In this document: piece after piece, positions 22,145 through 34,450 of the stretch
Layout: every line of letters starts with the position of its first letter
Numbering within the stretch: the first letter of the stretch is position 1
DNA from: Adineta vaga
Taxonomy: Eukaryota; Rotifera
Length of the DNA stretch: 64,000 bases
Direction: 5' to 3'
NCBI GenBank assembly: GCA_021613535.1
Contig: CP075494.1
Location: forward strand, 16,740,001-16,804,000
The notes under the pieces: model-generated
Told to the model about the DNA's origin: nothing
What the model saw: the letters and a program-made list of their open reading frames with translations, nothing else
Databases searched by the model: none
Program-made: the position numbers and the translations under genes

Positions 22145-25100
22145 ATGAATACAAACGATCATCAAGTTGAAAAATATGTTTTAATGTGGAATGATCCAAC
22201 GGTGAATTCAACAGAAGAAATTCGAAAAGCACAACAAAGTTTAGTTAAAAATTTTAATCAATTGAATACATACGAAACTGTTGATAAATGTAAAAATGCT
22301 ATTCGACAATTGTCCACAACTAGTCGAGTTATTCTTATTATTAGTGGAACATTTGGTAAAGAATTAGTTCCACGTATTCATGATTTACAAAATATTATCA
22401 ATTTATGTTTTTTGTTTTCAACGAGATAAATATATACAATGGGCAAAAGAGTACAACAAAGTAAAAGAATAAATTTGTAATTGATTCTTTTCAAACCTTT
22501 TCTTTTTTTCTTCTTTATAGATCAAAGCAATTATTGTTGATATACAAAAACTTATTTCAACTATTCAATTCGATTATGAACAACAATTTAATCTAAAATT
22601 AAGTGAGTTAATAAAGAAAAAATACAATATTTTTCATCCTTTTAATTCTTATTTTTGTTTTTTAGCAAATAAAATATTCCACATATAAACGAAAATTTAT
22701 TACTTGAAAATATTTTGAAGAATTCAGATCGATCTCTTCGTCGTTGTTTAATATCTCTTCTTAGTAAACGTAATTCTATACCAATGATTCAATCTTCATA
22801 TAATTCTTTAAATAATGAATATTATTTAATATCTGATATTATTTATGTATGGGATTATTATCGACCTATATTACTTTCATTTGATATTGGTCAATGTAAA
22901 AATAAAATTATATCAATAAATAATTTATTTGGTACCAATTTCGAAAAATCTATTAACAATATTTCAACTACTATCAATGTTGATTTTGGTTATTATTTTG
23001 ATGAACGACGTCCTGTTAATATAGCAATTACTTATGGACAAATTTCTCATAAAACTTTGATTGAAATATCAATGTTATTTAATGGTTTTATTATTCATAT
23101 TGATCAAATATATTTATGTTCAAATCAATTAAATGTTATTAATTATCTAAAATTATTTTCTAAACAAAAATATATTCTCATATTAATTCATCATAACAAC
23201 GATGAAATTGATGATCAAACAGAATTAATTATTAAAAATATAAATGAAATTTATTCTAATTATCAAATTGATTATTTATTAAATGATCAGGAGAATAAAG
23301 AACAAATTGATGAAGTACGAGAAAAACTCTTTCATAATGCAATTCAACTACAAAGCTTTGATGAGAAAACAACTCAAGAATATCTTAAAAAATTAATGAA
23401 TAAAAATGAAAAAGATTTTATTGAACAAGATGAAGATTTTATTAATTCTATTCGATCTATTCTTATTGATGGTAAAAAGGATAATTATTTATTATATTCT
23501 TTGTTTACAGATTTATGTAAGAAAAAATTGAAAGTGAATCAAATGGATCGATATGGAGATGATATGAAATGTGATATATTGTATAAACTTCATCTAGAAT
23601 TATTTTCTACAGAAACAGAATTCAAAAAACAACAAGATATTGATTCACGTATATATAGTCCTGGATTTGAAATGTTTTTCAATTTACTTCAAGAACCAAA
23701 ATCACGATTAGCGAAATTAAATCTATTATCAATGGAATTGAAAAAAGAAGCAATTCAAAAATTGAAAGATAAAAAAACTTTACAATTTTATGAACAATTA
23801 TCAATTGAAATTCATTGGCGTAATGTAATTATTAATTCAAATAATTTAACTAATATTGATCAACAAATACTTATTACATCATATCGAGATTATATTATCG
23901 AAGGAAATCCATTTGAAATAATTGATGGAGATAATTTTGAAATGCAAGATACATTTTTAAATAAAGTATTTCAATTATTTCAAGATAAAAAATTTTTTAT
24001 TATTACGACAATTGGACCAGAGAATAGTGGTAAAAGTACATTATTAAATTTCTTATTTGGTACTTTATTTGAAACACGCGATGGAAGATGTACAAAGGGG
24101 TAAAAATTAAAAGAATTTTTATTTTAATATTTAACTATTTTTTGTGTACTCAAAAAGTGAGGATACTATAAAAATCGGTCAGTGTATCCGTTCGGCCATC
24201 CGTTTACACGATAACTTCTCAGAGACTAATGAAATTCTCATGAAATTTTGTACACAGCATTAACTCATCAATATCTCAGTCGAGTTCGAAGATGAGCTCA
24301 GCCGATTGTACTATTGTTGACTTACAGAAAAATTTCCCAATATCTCTACATATAAAGTAGTATGTTTGTCTGCCTGTTCGCTAGCCATTCAGTCCCTGTA
24401 ATAGCTAAGATCACCAAACTCTCCATGGTACTTTCCTAGGTCTACAAAAAGGTTGAGAGAGTATTGGCATACGAATAGGGAGTAGGGAGGGCTGACCTGA
24501 GTGAAATTTCACCCATGTAGTTCTGTGGGTTATAATGTCACACCCACTTTTTATAGTGCTTACCTAGGTCTAGAGAAAGGTCACAATGTGGTTGGCATCA
24601 TCAGGATGAGTGTGATGAATCAGTAAAAAAGAGTCACATGCTCATATTTGTCCTTGCTTTGCACTTTCTCCTTATTCTGTATTCAATTCTTATAATCCTT
24701 TGTCTTTTTCTCTTTCAAAAGGGTATATAAGTGACTGTTTTGTTTGAGAACGATACGATATATGATATGAAGAAATAAAGGAAAGTGTGGCTTCATCAGC
24801 GCTAAAGCCTCTTCTATCAAAAAACATAATTTCTTTTAATTTGAATGTCTCAGATGAATATAATCTAGGTATCAACAACATGTTATTGACAGCATATTTG
24901 AAACCTCATACTTTTTCGAGCATACGGGAAAAGTGAGCGCATTACTATAATCAATATTGATATTTACATTCATGCGTTCGTTTACACGACAACTCTTAAA
25001 AGGCTAATCCAATTGTGGTGAAATTTTGTACAGAGTCTTCTTTCATCAATATCTCGCTCGAGTTCGAAGATGAGCCTGATTGGGTAAGCCGATGTTGAGT

Positions 25101-28100
25101 TATTGAAAAAATACTGATATTTCCCTATAACATCTATCTGATACGCTTTTTGCAGTACACATAACTTTCGAATAAAATCTGAAGTTTCCGCATTTATTTT
25201 ATAAAAAAGAATTTCTTTTTTTCTTCTATTAGGTATTTATGGTTCATTAATTAATATTCAAAATATTAGAAATAAAGATAAACTTATTCCACTTGATTAT
25301 GATTATATTCTTGTTATTGATACTGAAGGTATATTATCTGCTTTAAAGAATGATGAACAATATGATAAACGTTTGATTCTTTTCTGTTTGGCTGTATCGC
25401 ATTTAGTAATCGTTAATATCGATAGTCGAATCGATGAATCTGTAAAGAACATTTTTGTTATTTGTACACAAGCACTTAAATATCTTCAAGAAACACGAGT
25501 TAAACGACCAACGGTTCATTTTGTTTTTAACAAACGTCCAACTTCAAATGAATCTTATTGTAAAGAACTTTTTGAAACTGTTCGTACAACTTTAAAAACA
25601 AATGAATTAGATAATGAAATTGATCTTAAATCAGAAAATATTCATATTTTATCAACTGCATTTAATCGAAAACCATTGGAAATATCTGAACAAAATTGTG
25701 CAGCACTTCAGACTGATAAAAAATTTGTAGAAAATATTCAAAAATTTTGTAAAACTATCATTGATAATTCATCAGAAATTGTGCGCGAAAATGGAGATCT
25801 TTTTTGTATACCAACAAGTTGGATTCAACATGCTAGTAGAGTACTTGAAACAATCAAAAAACATCCTGATTTAATTCATTTTCAACATGCTTATGAACGT
25901 GAAAAATATAATGATATACGAGATGATATTCGACGCGATTTTGAACTTTATGTATCACCAGCATTGACTCGTTGTTTAATGAACAACGAAAAACAGAATG
26001 ACATCGATACAATTAAAAATTCTTTCAAACGAGAATATGAATGTTGTTTGGAAAATCTTGAAGAGAAACTTCAAATACATTGTAAGAAGAAACAAGCTTT
26101 AGGAAATATTTTTAAACGATCATTACGTTTTATGGAAATTCAATTAACTAACATTTTTCAATCGTGGCAAATCGCAGCTATAATGGCATCTGAAAAGAAC
26201 AAAATCGATCAAACAATTCATGATATCGAAGAAAAACTTCGAAAAAAAGTAATTAGTATTACTCATGAAAATTATTTTAAAGATGAAAAATTAGCAATTG
26301 AAATGTTTAATAATGAATTTAAAGAAATATTTATTGAAATTGAAAATAAATTCAATTCCGAAAACGTATGGAAACAATCAATTGCTATGGTTTCACATCT
26401 TTATGATATACTTGTTGAAGGTATGTTACCATCTGTAGATAATTTATATATCTATTTACCTTTTCTCATCACTTTGGATATTTCATACAATCAATCGATT
26501 TCAATTAATGATTGTCTCTCAAAGATTCGTGATCATTTCATAGATGTAGCATTGAAAGTATATCCACTGGCTTCGCATTTGATTCATGTAACAACAACGA
26601 TTTCTCGTAATGAAATAAAACAATCGTACATATTTCTCAACAACGAAGAATTGTTAAGCATATATCATGATAATTATTCCAAGGGTGAAAATAATCGAAA
26701 AATCTATTTAAAAGGTGAACAACAATCTTTTTCTCAAGATTTCAGTACTAACTGGAAAACAGTTGTTCGAATACGAAAATGTTTCGAAGTTTTAATAGAT
26801 AACATACAGCAATGTTTAAATCAAACGAATAGTATTCAACCTTCGTCTGAGTTAACATTTATACAGAACGTCTTAGGAAAAGTGAACAAAATCATACAAG
26901 ATTTCAACAATGAATTAAATGTATTTAATTTTTGTTTATCAAAACAATTTCGTGATATAATATGTATCTGTACAGTCATTTCAATAGCTTTATATTATTA
27001 TAATCGACATAAAACTCCTTTTCTTGATGTTATTTGACAAATAGAAGAAAATAAGAATGGATTAATTAAAAGATTTCTTCCATTAGTTATTGTTATGCCA
27101 AATAATGATGAAAACGTGGCTATTGATGTTACTCAAGGAATTACTCAAACATTGTCTCAATTATTTCAACCAAAAATTAAAGAAATATTTGACAAGTCTA
27201 TCGAGGACAACGGAAAAAATTTGAACCGATTTGACATTATCAAAGAGTTGGATGATCAAGCTAGAAATGCTACTGATGATGAATGGCTTAAGCTTTATGT
27301 TCTAGAACCTGTCAAACTAATTATGAATAGATTTAACGAGAAATGGGCGGAAATCAAGTTAAAATTAAATGAGAAGTTTAATATGATAATTAAAGTAGCT
27401 ACAATTCGATTAAATGAAATTTTCGAATTGTTAGAGAAAATCAACACGATCCTTCGAAATCAAGAAGCACATTCAACTTCATTCGTCAACAGTTTATTCA
27501 CACTAAAAAACGAAAAACAGACTGATCGGACAAATAGCAAACAATTTCTCATGGCCAAACTCCTTTATCTTTATTTGATTGGTGAAAATAGTCCTACAGA
27601 ACTGTTCACTAGAAATGGTATAATCTACATAATAGATTTCAGATGGAAATAAATCACTGAAAATCTTCCAAAGCCGAATGAAAGAATAAATGACACATTT
27701 CGTTCGCTTCAAGGATTGTTCGAAACGGCTACAATCAATTATCTTGGTCTTTTTCTTGATACATGTCTCAATTTAAAAGATGATACTAAACAAAAACTAT
27801 TAAATCGAATAAATTCATTTATTCAAACGACGTATTCAGCTGTTGAACAACAGTTAACTAATCGTACACGAGGCTGTGAAATTTCATGTCCTTGTTGCAA
27901 ACGTATTTGTGATGTTGATCACTATTTAGATTTGACGTCTCCAGTAGGACAAGGAGATAATAGACATCGTTGTCAGCTTGGTCATCAAATTCGTGGTATG
28001 GGTGGTGTCCGTTACGAAAAGACTAATGAAGCGTCAATGGTACGTTGCCAATTCGTCAAAGATAATGATCGAATAGTTACTGACAATAATATTCTAAAGA

Positions 28101-28955
28101 TTTGGAAAGATTTCAAGAATTATAATTGTAATTGGGATTTTGAAAGTGATCTTAATGTTGATAGAACATTATCAGTCTATATTTGGGATAGAATCGGTCA
28201 ACAATTATGTGATCATTATGGTAATGAAATGAAGTTCGTTACAGAAAATACTCCATTACCAGTAAATCATTTCATTTTCATGCTTGATCATTCTGGTTCA
28301 ATGAATGAAAAGAATAGAACACGGATGCCATGGATATTTTCATTTCTGACAAATAGTTCAGATGAAACGAATCTCACTCCATGGGAATATTTGCTTCAAG
28401 TTCTCAAAGCATTTCTTGATATACGCATTCGTCTAGCATCGTTAAATGATCAAATTACAATAATTTTATTTGATAATCGAGCAGCACGCATTTACAATCG
28501 TGAAAAGTTATGCAATATCGACATCAACTCCATTAAATTACCGATGGATGTTTGCGAAAGGGGTACCAGTTTTTCTACTGCATTTCAGTTGCTTCTTAAA
28601 GCAGTTATTTTCATAACTGATGGACAATCGCAAGATCATTCAACCACAGAATTACGGAAGTTGTGTGACTATAGGACAGGTTTCTATGAATTTTAAACGT
28701 TCAAGAATTTCCGTTTGATTTTATCTAAACTTAGAGAGTCTTTATTTCGATCTTTTTTTTTTCTATTTTTCAATAGACGTCACTGCAAATCAGAACCATA
28801 AAGCTTCCATAAACAATTTTTGGACAATGGCTCATGGAGATTTTGACAGACGAATCATAGAAGAAGTCAATCAAACAATACAAGGACAAATAGTCAAAAT
28901 TGAAACAGCGAAAGAATTAATCGAACGCTATGTACAAATTGCTGAAATTCTTTGA
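22145..28955 (+). pseudogene. VLIG-like large GTPase with C-terminal VWA domain, broken
   Basis: Probable exons are 22145-22460, 22521-22602, 22666-24099, 25233-28679 and 28777-28955. Domains in order: an N-terminal helical/alpha-beta domain (LIISGTFGKELVPRIHDL, common in bdelloid proteins); a GTPase with G1 GPENSGKST near 24015, G3 DTEG near 25320 and a G4-like FVFNKRP near 25530, as in interferon-induced very large GTPases; a long helical region; a VLIG-type zinc motif CPCCKRIC with a later HRCQLGHQIRG; and a VWA domain with MIDAS DHSGS near 28288. Damage: extra base in the T-run near 22405, missing base near 22677, surplus G at the donor at 24097-24100, in-frame TGA 27035-27037, in-frame TAA 27650-27652, and apparent loss of a piece inside the VWA domain near 28602. 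Homopolymer errors could be technical; the two nonsense codons argue for a real pseudogene. Intact relatives would be cytosolic GTPases. Confidence 0.75.
24100..25232. repeat. Intron with a direct-repeat pair, probable mobile-element insert
   Basis: This 1.1-kb intron is far longer than its neighbours (about 60 nt). Segments at about 24180-24320 and 24970-25110 share TCGTTTACACGA, TGAAATTTTGTACA, CATCAATATCTC and TCGAGTTCGAAGATGAGC. They lie in direct orientation about 790 bp apart. No protein is readable between them. Confidence 0.5.
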
Positions 28956-29840
28956 AACGAATATGAATCAATTAAAAAAACATATTTACTTTTCTCTATC
29001 AATCATTTTTAATAATCCATATGATTTGCATAAATAAATCAAGAGAATTATCTTTCACATCAAGAAACAGGTGGTGTGGGCGTGAGTGAGGGCGAGTGTT
29101 CTTCTTCCCTTTAAATTACACTCACGCCCCCACCCTCAAGATGTTTCATAGATTCGCGAATAATTCAAATATCATTCGATTTTCACGAGATTACGTTTAG
29201 ACTTCAATGAAGGGTGCTTTGTTGACAAACGCTGATCAAGAGCTGTTGAAATCAATAATTGAGATTTTTATGAAGAGTAATCGCATTTCAATGTATTAGT
29301 ATTGGGATGATGGTGCAGAAACGTCGGATTTTTTATTGGCATTTTGCCTGCACAATTTTTAAAATTTAATCAATAATTATCGAGTAAAATTTTTTACTAG
29401 GATATACCCAGGTATAATTTCCACTTTTCAAACTGATGGCACATCTTGACAATGATAGTTAGGAGAGCGATTACCTTGAATAACTAGCGGCATGCTGATG
29501 CCTTTGAATCATCTGACCAACTGGAACTAAGTAAAAACGACAACGAACAGATTGAACAAATCTCGCCTGAATGAGCTCCATTGAAAGTAAAATATTTATT
29601 GTGACAATTAGTAGTTATTGGAAAAGAAAAGAGAATGTGACAGTCCTAATCAGAACATTTAATTTTCGATGCGGGTCCGTGATTATACCATACGTCTACA
29701 AATAAAAATTATGAGTTAATTCAGCGTCATAAAGTATTCTAAATATTTATCTCAAAGAAACTACGAATGTTGGAATCAAATATCAGAGACATTCCTTCTA
29801 TGAGTTATCATCAAAACGCTATTCACAAAACATACCTGAC
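28956..29840. other. Spacer with one hairpin
   Basis: Apart from the repeat at 29069-29140 I see no gene here. Confidence 0.4.
29069..29140. repeat. GGGTGTGGG-type hairpin
   Basis: Left arm AGGTGGTGTGGGCGTGAGTG, right arm CACTCACGCCCCCACCCTC followed by AAGAT. A GTGTGGGCGTGAGTG core pairs with CACTCACGCCCCCAC. Confidence 0.85.
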
Positions 29841-30119
29841 TCAGCCGAAACCACCGTCGCCAAGACAAGATTCACAACAATTACCATCAGGATCGCAAGT
29901 ACCACCATTAGTACAACAAGCAGGCAGACAATCTTCACCACAAATCGCAAAACAAGGAACAGTAATAATAGCATTACAACAACAACAAAAGAATCGAAGA
30001 CAACGGCCAAAAGCAATACAATAACCGATATCACGAATACTACTACTGGTAGTCTCAGGATGAATAATCGTATCAACATTATCGGGACCTACTCCATTAA
30101 CTGGGCTATAATCAGTCAT
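29841..30119 (-). CDS. Small cysteine-rich hypothetical protein
   Basis: A 92-residue protein from ATG 30119; the frame is open further upstream to 30218, but MTDYSPVNG looks like the natural start. The N-terminal third is polar with a TTSSSIRDIG segment. The remainder is cysteine-dense: RCLRFFCCCCNAIITVPCF, then CGEDCLPACC, CDPDGNCCESC and a Gly-rich end. The CCCC run with adjoining hydrophobics suggests palmitoylation or membrane association; the C-terminal cysteines could bind metal or form disulfides. I recall similar short Cys-rich proteins in bdelloids but no function. The opposite strand is also open because of the CAA/GTT-rich composition; the Cys pattern favours this strand. Confidence 0.55.
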   Translation of the reverse strand: MTDYSPVNGVGPDNVDTIIHPETTSSSIRDIGYCIAFGRCLRFFCCCCNAIITVPCFAICGEDCLPACCTNGGTCDPDGNCCESCLGDGGFG

Positions 30120-31249
30120 TTTGATTATGATTAAAAGAAGCTGCAGAAAACAACCGGCGGAATGGTAATTATTGTTTGTCGTGGTTGTTAAGGTCTGAGA
30201 TGGTGGAGTGTACGTCACCTATTTTAGATTCGTTTGTGACGTTAGTTGACGTTCTATTGCCGTGATATGTGTTTTAGACGAGTGAAAACACAGTTTTCGG
30301 AGTTTTGTATTGAATGTGTAGCGACGAAGAGAACAGAGTGAGTAGCAGAGAAACGTATTAGCTGAAAACGAATAGACAAAAAAAGAAAAAAGCACGTGGT
30401 GATGCCTTTCATAATAAATATTTTCTTCTACGCATGCATACGCTGCGTAGAGAAAAAGGTTGTGTTTGAATTGAATCAACAAATTAGTTCCGAAGGCAAA
30501 AACACTATTTTTTCGTCACGACGATTCTCATTCCATATTTTCAAGAGGTGTGGATGAGGGTTTTAGAAGAGAAGAACCATACCCACGCTCACCCTCAAGA
30601 TTCTAGAGACACTTGATTCCCACTGCTATTTGGATAGCAACAGCGTTTTTTCTTCTAAAACTATAAGTATTTCAGTTCTCTATTGATGCAATGCTTTCGA
30701 TGTATGAACAAACGCTTTTCAACAGTCGAAATATTTTCATTTTTTGCTTTTTAAATTTTGAAGTAGATATATAATTTTTAAGGAGTCAATTTTACTAAAT
30801 GAAGAACTAGCTAGACAGAGAGATGTATGCATAACTATTAATCAGTTTATAACAGAATAATATGTAAATAGGAAACTTCATTCAGCACTTGATGCTTTAT
30901 CTTTTGGTATATTTTACGGAAATTTTTGTTAATTTCTTATCGCCTAAGAAAATCTACTTTGGATTGACAGAGTTTCGATGTTGCTGAACAGATGAGAACA
31001 AAAAATAATTTTTATCGACTGCTTCAATTTCTTGACGATCTCATAGACGTTCTCTTTAAAAGTATAAGAGTCAAAATTCTTTAATTTCTTTGCATAAAAA
31101 GTATTATTCGTATTTATAGAAAACATGCTTTGATAATAAATTGTGTAAGATTATTTACTTTAGTATTAAGCAGCACTTGATCAAATTTCATACGAAAATA
31201 AAAAAATGACAATTTGGTTGTAAATATCGTAATGATATCTATTTTAGTT
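30120..31249. other. Spacer with one hairpin
   Basis: Holds the hairpin 30543-30599. Minus-strand open frames at 30219-30482 and 30944-31126 show no domain. Confidence 0.4.
30543..30599. repeat. GGGTGTGGG-type hairpin
   Basis: Left arm AAGAGGTGTGGATGAGGG, right arm ACCCACGCTCACCCTCAAG; about 20 bp of loop. Confidence 0.75.
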
Positions 31250-31732
31250 TTATCTTTTTCTATTTCGTTTATTAGGTAGAACTGTTGTCACTCTATATTC
31301 CATTTGAAGACGATTCAATAATATATCTAAAGAACGAGCAGCTATACCCAATAAAAGATCGTTCCCATAATAATTTAATTTTTGGTTAAGTTCGTTAAAT
31401 GTGCGACTGTAACGACGACTATGTCATATTCTGTCCAGTAGTGATACATCAAAAAATGTTTGTAAAAACACTAAACATTCGTGAGGAAAACTTTGAAAAC
31501 TCATAATTAATGGTGGTAAATAGCGAATATCTGGTTTAAGTCGATATAAAATTCCAATAAGATTTTGAATTCGTTTATTTAAGAAAAAACATTTCTCTTC
31601 ATTTAAAATAACCAGTTGAACAGTTTGATGAATTGCTCGAGCCATTCTATAGACACCAGCCAATAATCCAGGAAGAATATCGATAGCCAAACCGGCTGCG
31701 TTTGGAGCGAAATCCGTACATTTTGAATGCAT
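31250..31732 (-). pseudogene. MLKL/HeLo-like N-terminal helical domain, interrupted
   Basis: From ATG 31732 the protein shows LPGLLAGVYRMARAIHQTVQ, then EEKCFFLNKRIQNLIGIL, and after an in-frame TGA (31426-31424) the same frame continues with HSRRYSRTFNELNQKLNYYG and LLLGIAARSLDILLNRL to a stop at 31250. A four-helix N-terminal segment followed by a FxELNxxL brace helix resembles the N-terminal executioner/adaptor domain of MLKL-type and related HeLo proteins. No kinase or other effector domain follows. The internal TGA leaves only the first 102 residues translatable, unless an unseen splice removes it; no good donor is visible nearby. Family assignment is by pattern only. Confidence 0.45.
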
Positions 31733-32509
31733 GTTTTTATTAATATTCTTAAACTATAACTACTATATCAAATAAAGTATCAAAAATGAATCAAGGACAA
31801 TATATACTATATGGTCTAGCAAGTTTTTTATTATTATTCTTCAATTACACGTGTGTATCCATAAAACGCATTGACTATCGAAATATATCCATCCATATTA
31901 GATATGACGAATTATACACAATATAGTTTTCAGTGAACATCGTTTTTATATAATATCATTAATTACACTTGTCAATTTTAATTTTCGACAGAGACGGAAG
32001 AGAACTAAATTTACCATTTTGTTTACAAAGCAATAGAAATAAAGTAACACCAATGACCACTAAGCCACTCATTGCGAGTTATTTTTCTCGTTCTGTCATA
32101 ATCGAACGAGTCGAATGCAAGAGAAACATGACTGATCAAAATCACATCGTTCTATAACGCACATATCTCCAGTGTATACATTTTTGTTTAGAATAAAGTT
32201 TTCCGCTAGTTTTCTATGAAATTCTTTATATGAATTCATATACTCTAAAAAAATCGTATTCCTCGAAACTAGCGGTGCAACAATCCAAAGTCGATCTGAT
32301 TCTAATTCTAGAATTGGTGAGTATTACATTATTACTCAGTGTCAAAAGCGTTAGAGGTTGAATCTGACAAACACTTTATCCTTTAATATTTAAATTTGAG
32401 AAATATTACATTATTATTAACGAGCACTAAACTGTTTAAATTATATTTACAGAAAATATAATTGATTCATATTGAAAGATAGGTCTATTGTTGTCGGATG
32501 TGATAGTAT
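31733..32509. other. Spacer
   Basis: AT-rich, no gene recognised. It separates the 5' side of the HeLo-like remnant from the 3' end of the RRM gene. Confidence 0.4.
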
Positions 32510-33709
32510 TTAAGTACGACATAAAGAGACTGTTAGTAGTTGACCATTCACTTGATATTGATGAGCATGTTCGATGACATGACTTGCTTGTTGCTCATCG
32601 TCGAAGGCAATATAAGCGTATCTATATAAAACATAATGGAACATGAGATAATTACATTCTAGTATGATCTTTGTCACAGAAGTGTAAAATCCATTAAACC
32701 AAGATATTAAGATAGCCTAAATTCTAGAAGAATATTTGCTCATGACTGTACCTTTAAAACTTATAGTCATTTTCGTAAACTTACTGATTCATTTTCAGAT
32801 ATTTACTGGAGATATTGGACGATGAAATTTCGAGAAACAGTCTTTAATGTATTAGAGATAGAACAAGTACAAGTACAGCAAGTAAGAGTATTATACTTGT
32901 ACTGGAATAAAATATATTCGTTCAAAGTGCATAATTGTGTTGTTTTAACTCTTTTCGCATCAAGTTTTAGCTCCCAAAAAGAGATAAAGGGTGTGGGTAA
33001 GGAAAATACACCCACATCTACACTTAGATCCACTCCCATTCCCACACCCTCAAGATCCTTTTCAACAGTTAAGGTCAATATCGATTTATCAAGAAATAAA
33101 GTAAAGTTATATTGCTTCACGGTTCTTACCCTGATAAAACATTTCTATTGTTTGTCGTTTTTGAGGTTATCAATGCTGTAGCAGAGACAATAACTGCTGG
33201 ATAATACTTTAGAATTCGACAATTGGGAAACAAATAGTACAGGTCATCGTCACTGACATTTGGTGGAATTCGCCGAACCACTATTACTTTCCGATCACAG
33301 CTTTGATTTCTACTGAGGAGAGAGGCACCATCACCAGCATATTCAATGCGACATTGTGGACCAAGAACAAGGAGATTAATGGGCCGTCGGCGATTTATTT
33401 CAGCTGTTTGTGACGTACAATGAGTAACAAGAGCATATCTATGGAAAAGATATTCATTTAATTATCGAGCAAAGAAATGTCTATAGTATACTTAAGATGT
33501 GATGTGGTACGATATCGCTTGATTATCACATTTGAACATCCTGGAAAAAGCCTACGTACATCCTCATGACGCACACTCTTTTTTAATCCTGAGACAAATA
33601 GTGTTTTACGATCATTTTTTGTCAGATCAAATATTCGATTTTTCGTCGTATGACTTTGCTCACTAACAGTTGTTGCATATGTATCGAATGAATCTGTTGA
33701 TAAAGAAGT
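32510..33709 (-). CDS. RNA-binding protein with two RRM domains (3' exons)
   Basis: Exons 33709-33492, 33438-33130 and 32621-32510 join in phase (212 codons plus stop), with GT-AG introns of 53 and 508 nt. RRM1 has RNP2-like KTLFVSGL and RNP1-like KYALVTH around the first splice, with VRHEDVRRLFPGC between. RRM2 has KVIVVRRIPPNVSDDDLYYL, then ILKYYPA, and RNP1-like GYAYIAF created by the second splice; it ends VNGQLLTVSL. The predicted role is binding single-stranded RNA. The exon at 33709 starts after an ATTTAG acceptor, so the 5' part lies upstream (possibly including 34074-34450). The larger intron carries a G-rich hairpin (32988-33054). Confidence 0.8.
32988..33054. repeat. GGGTGTGGG hairpin inside an intron
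   Basis: Left AGGGTGTGGGTAAGG, right CACTCCCATTCCCACACCCTCAAG, with extra CACCCACATC between. It sits in the 508-nt intron of the RRM gene. Confidence 0.85.
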
Positions 33710-34073
33710 CTAAATAGATTTCAAATTAATTTATTTCGCAATATAGAATGCGCGATAATGTATGTTACTCTATTCTATTCTATTCGACCGTTGTAATGTC
33801 TCAAGAAGCTGTTTGGCAGAAATATTTGTCTGTATGCCATTTCTGATTTCTGATTTTGTATTATTGTGACTATAAAAATTTCAGAAAATTAAGTTTATGA
33901 TGTCCTTGCTAACTTTAACAATCAACTACACCGTTATGAATAAAATATCGAAGTGTCGATTAATGAAAATTTCAGTTTTCAGACGAACCAAAATTCAATA
34001 GGGTTCCGTGTTTTGATTACTTTTCTCTGTATTGTGGGAGTAGAGCAACAGAACAGAAGAAAAAACGATCGTT
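33710..34073. other. Probable intron/5' region of the RRM gene
   Basis: Minus-strand sequence around 33780-33850 can encode TNISAKQLLETLQR, a possible small exon, but its splice sites are not convincing. Nothing else is seen. Confidence 0.3.
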
Positions 34074-34450
34074 TCAACTATCATACAATGTTTTTTTTAT
34101 CATAAATACGTCTAACATAGCCGCATTCTCTTTCATTTCGCTAGTGTATTGTATGTCGTAAGTAGATTTTTTTCTTACTGTATCTATATATTCATTGTCT
34201 TGGCTACTGATTGACGGAATAGATTCTTCAATATCGAACGGTATATCCATCAATTCTTCGCATACGATGAATGGATTGCCTACATCATAATTACCGACCA
34301 AATTTTCGCGGCCACTTAAGGACGTTGCAGTAATTTGTTGCGTTTGTCGTGTACTTGTGTCTAATGCCCTCAGATACTCGTTTATAAGAGAATCAGCTAT
34401 GGCTATGTCAGCTGTGTGCCGATGGAGCGCGTCTTGAAAAATACCTTGCC
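34074..34450 (-). CDS. Possible upstream exon of the RRM gene or separate acidic protein
   Basis: The minus-strand frame opens after a TATTATAG acceptor-like site near 34450 and runs to a stop at 34074, about 125 residues. It includes ADIAIADSLINEYLRAL, NPFIVCEELMDIPFDIEESI and SEMKENAAMLDVFMIK. An ATG-started version begins at 34298 only after VGNYD is reached, which leaves out well-formed sequence. Composition is acidic with no domain recognised. It is on the same strand as, and about 360 bp upstream of, the RRM exons, which suggests shared transcription, but it ends in a stop rather than a donor. Treat it as tentative. Confidence 0.35.

Noticed and set aside
29767-30024. Plus-strand Gln/Pro-rich frame opposite the small Cys-rich protein
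   Set aside because: Complement of the Cys-rich coding strand; its Q-rich appearance is explained by the reverse of TTG/TGT codons.
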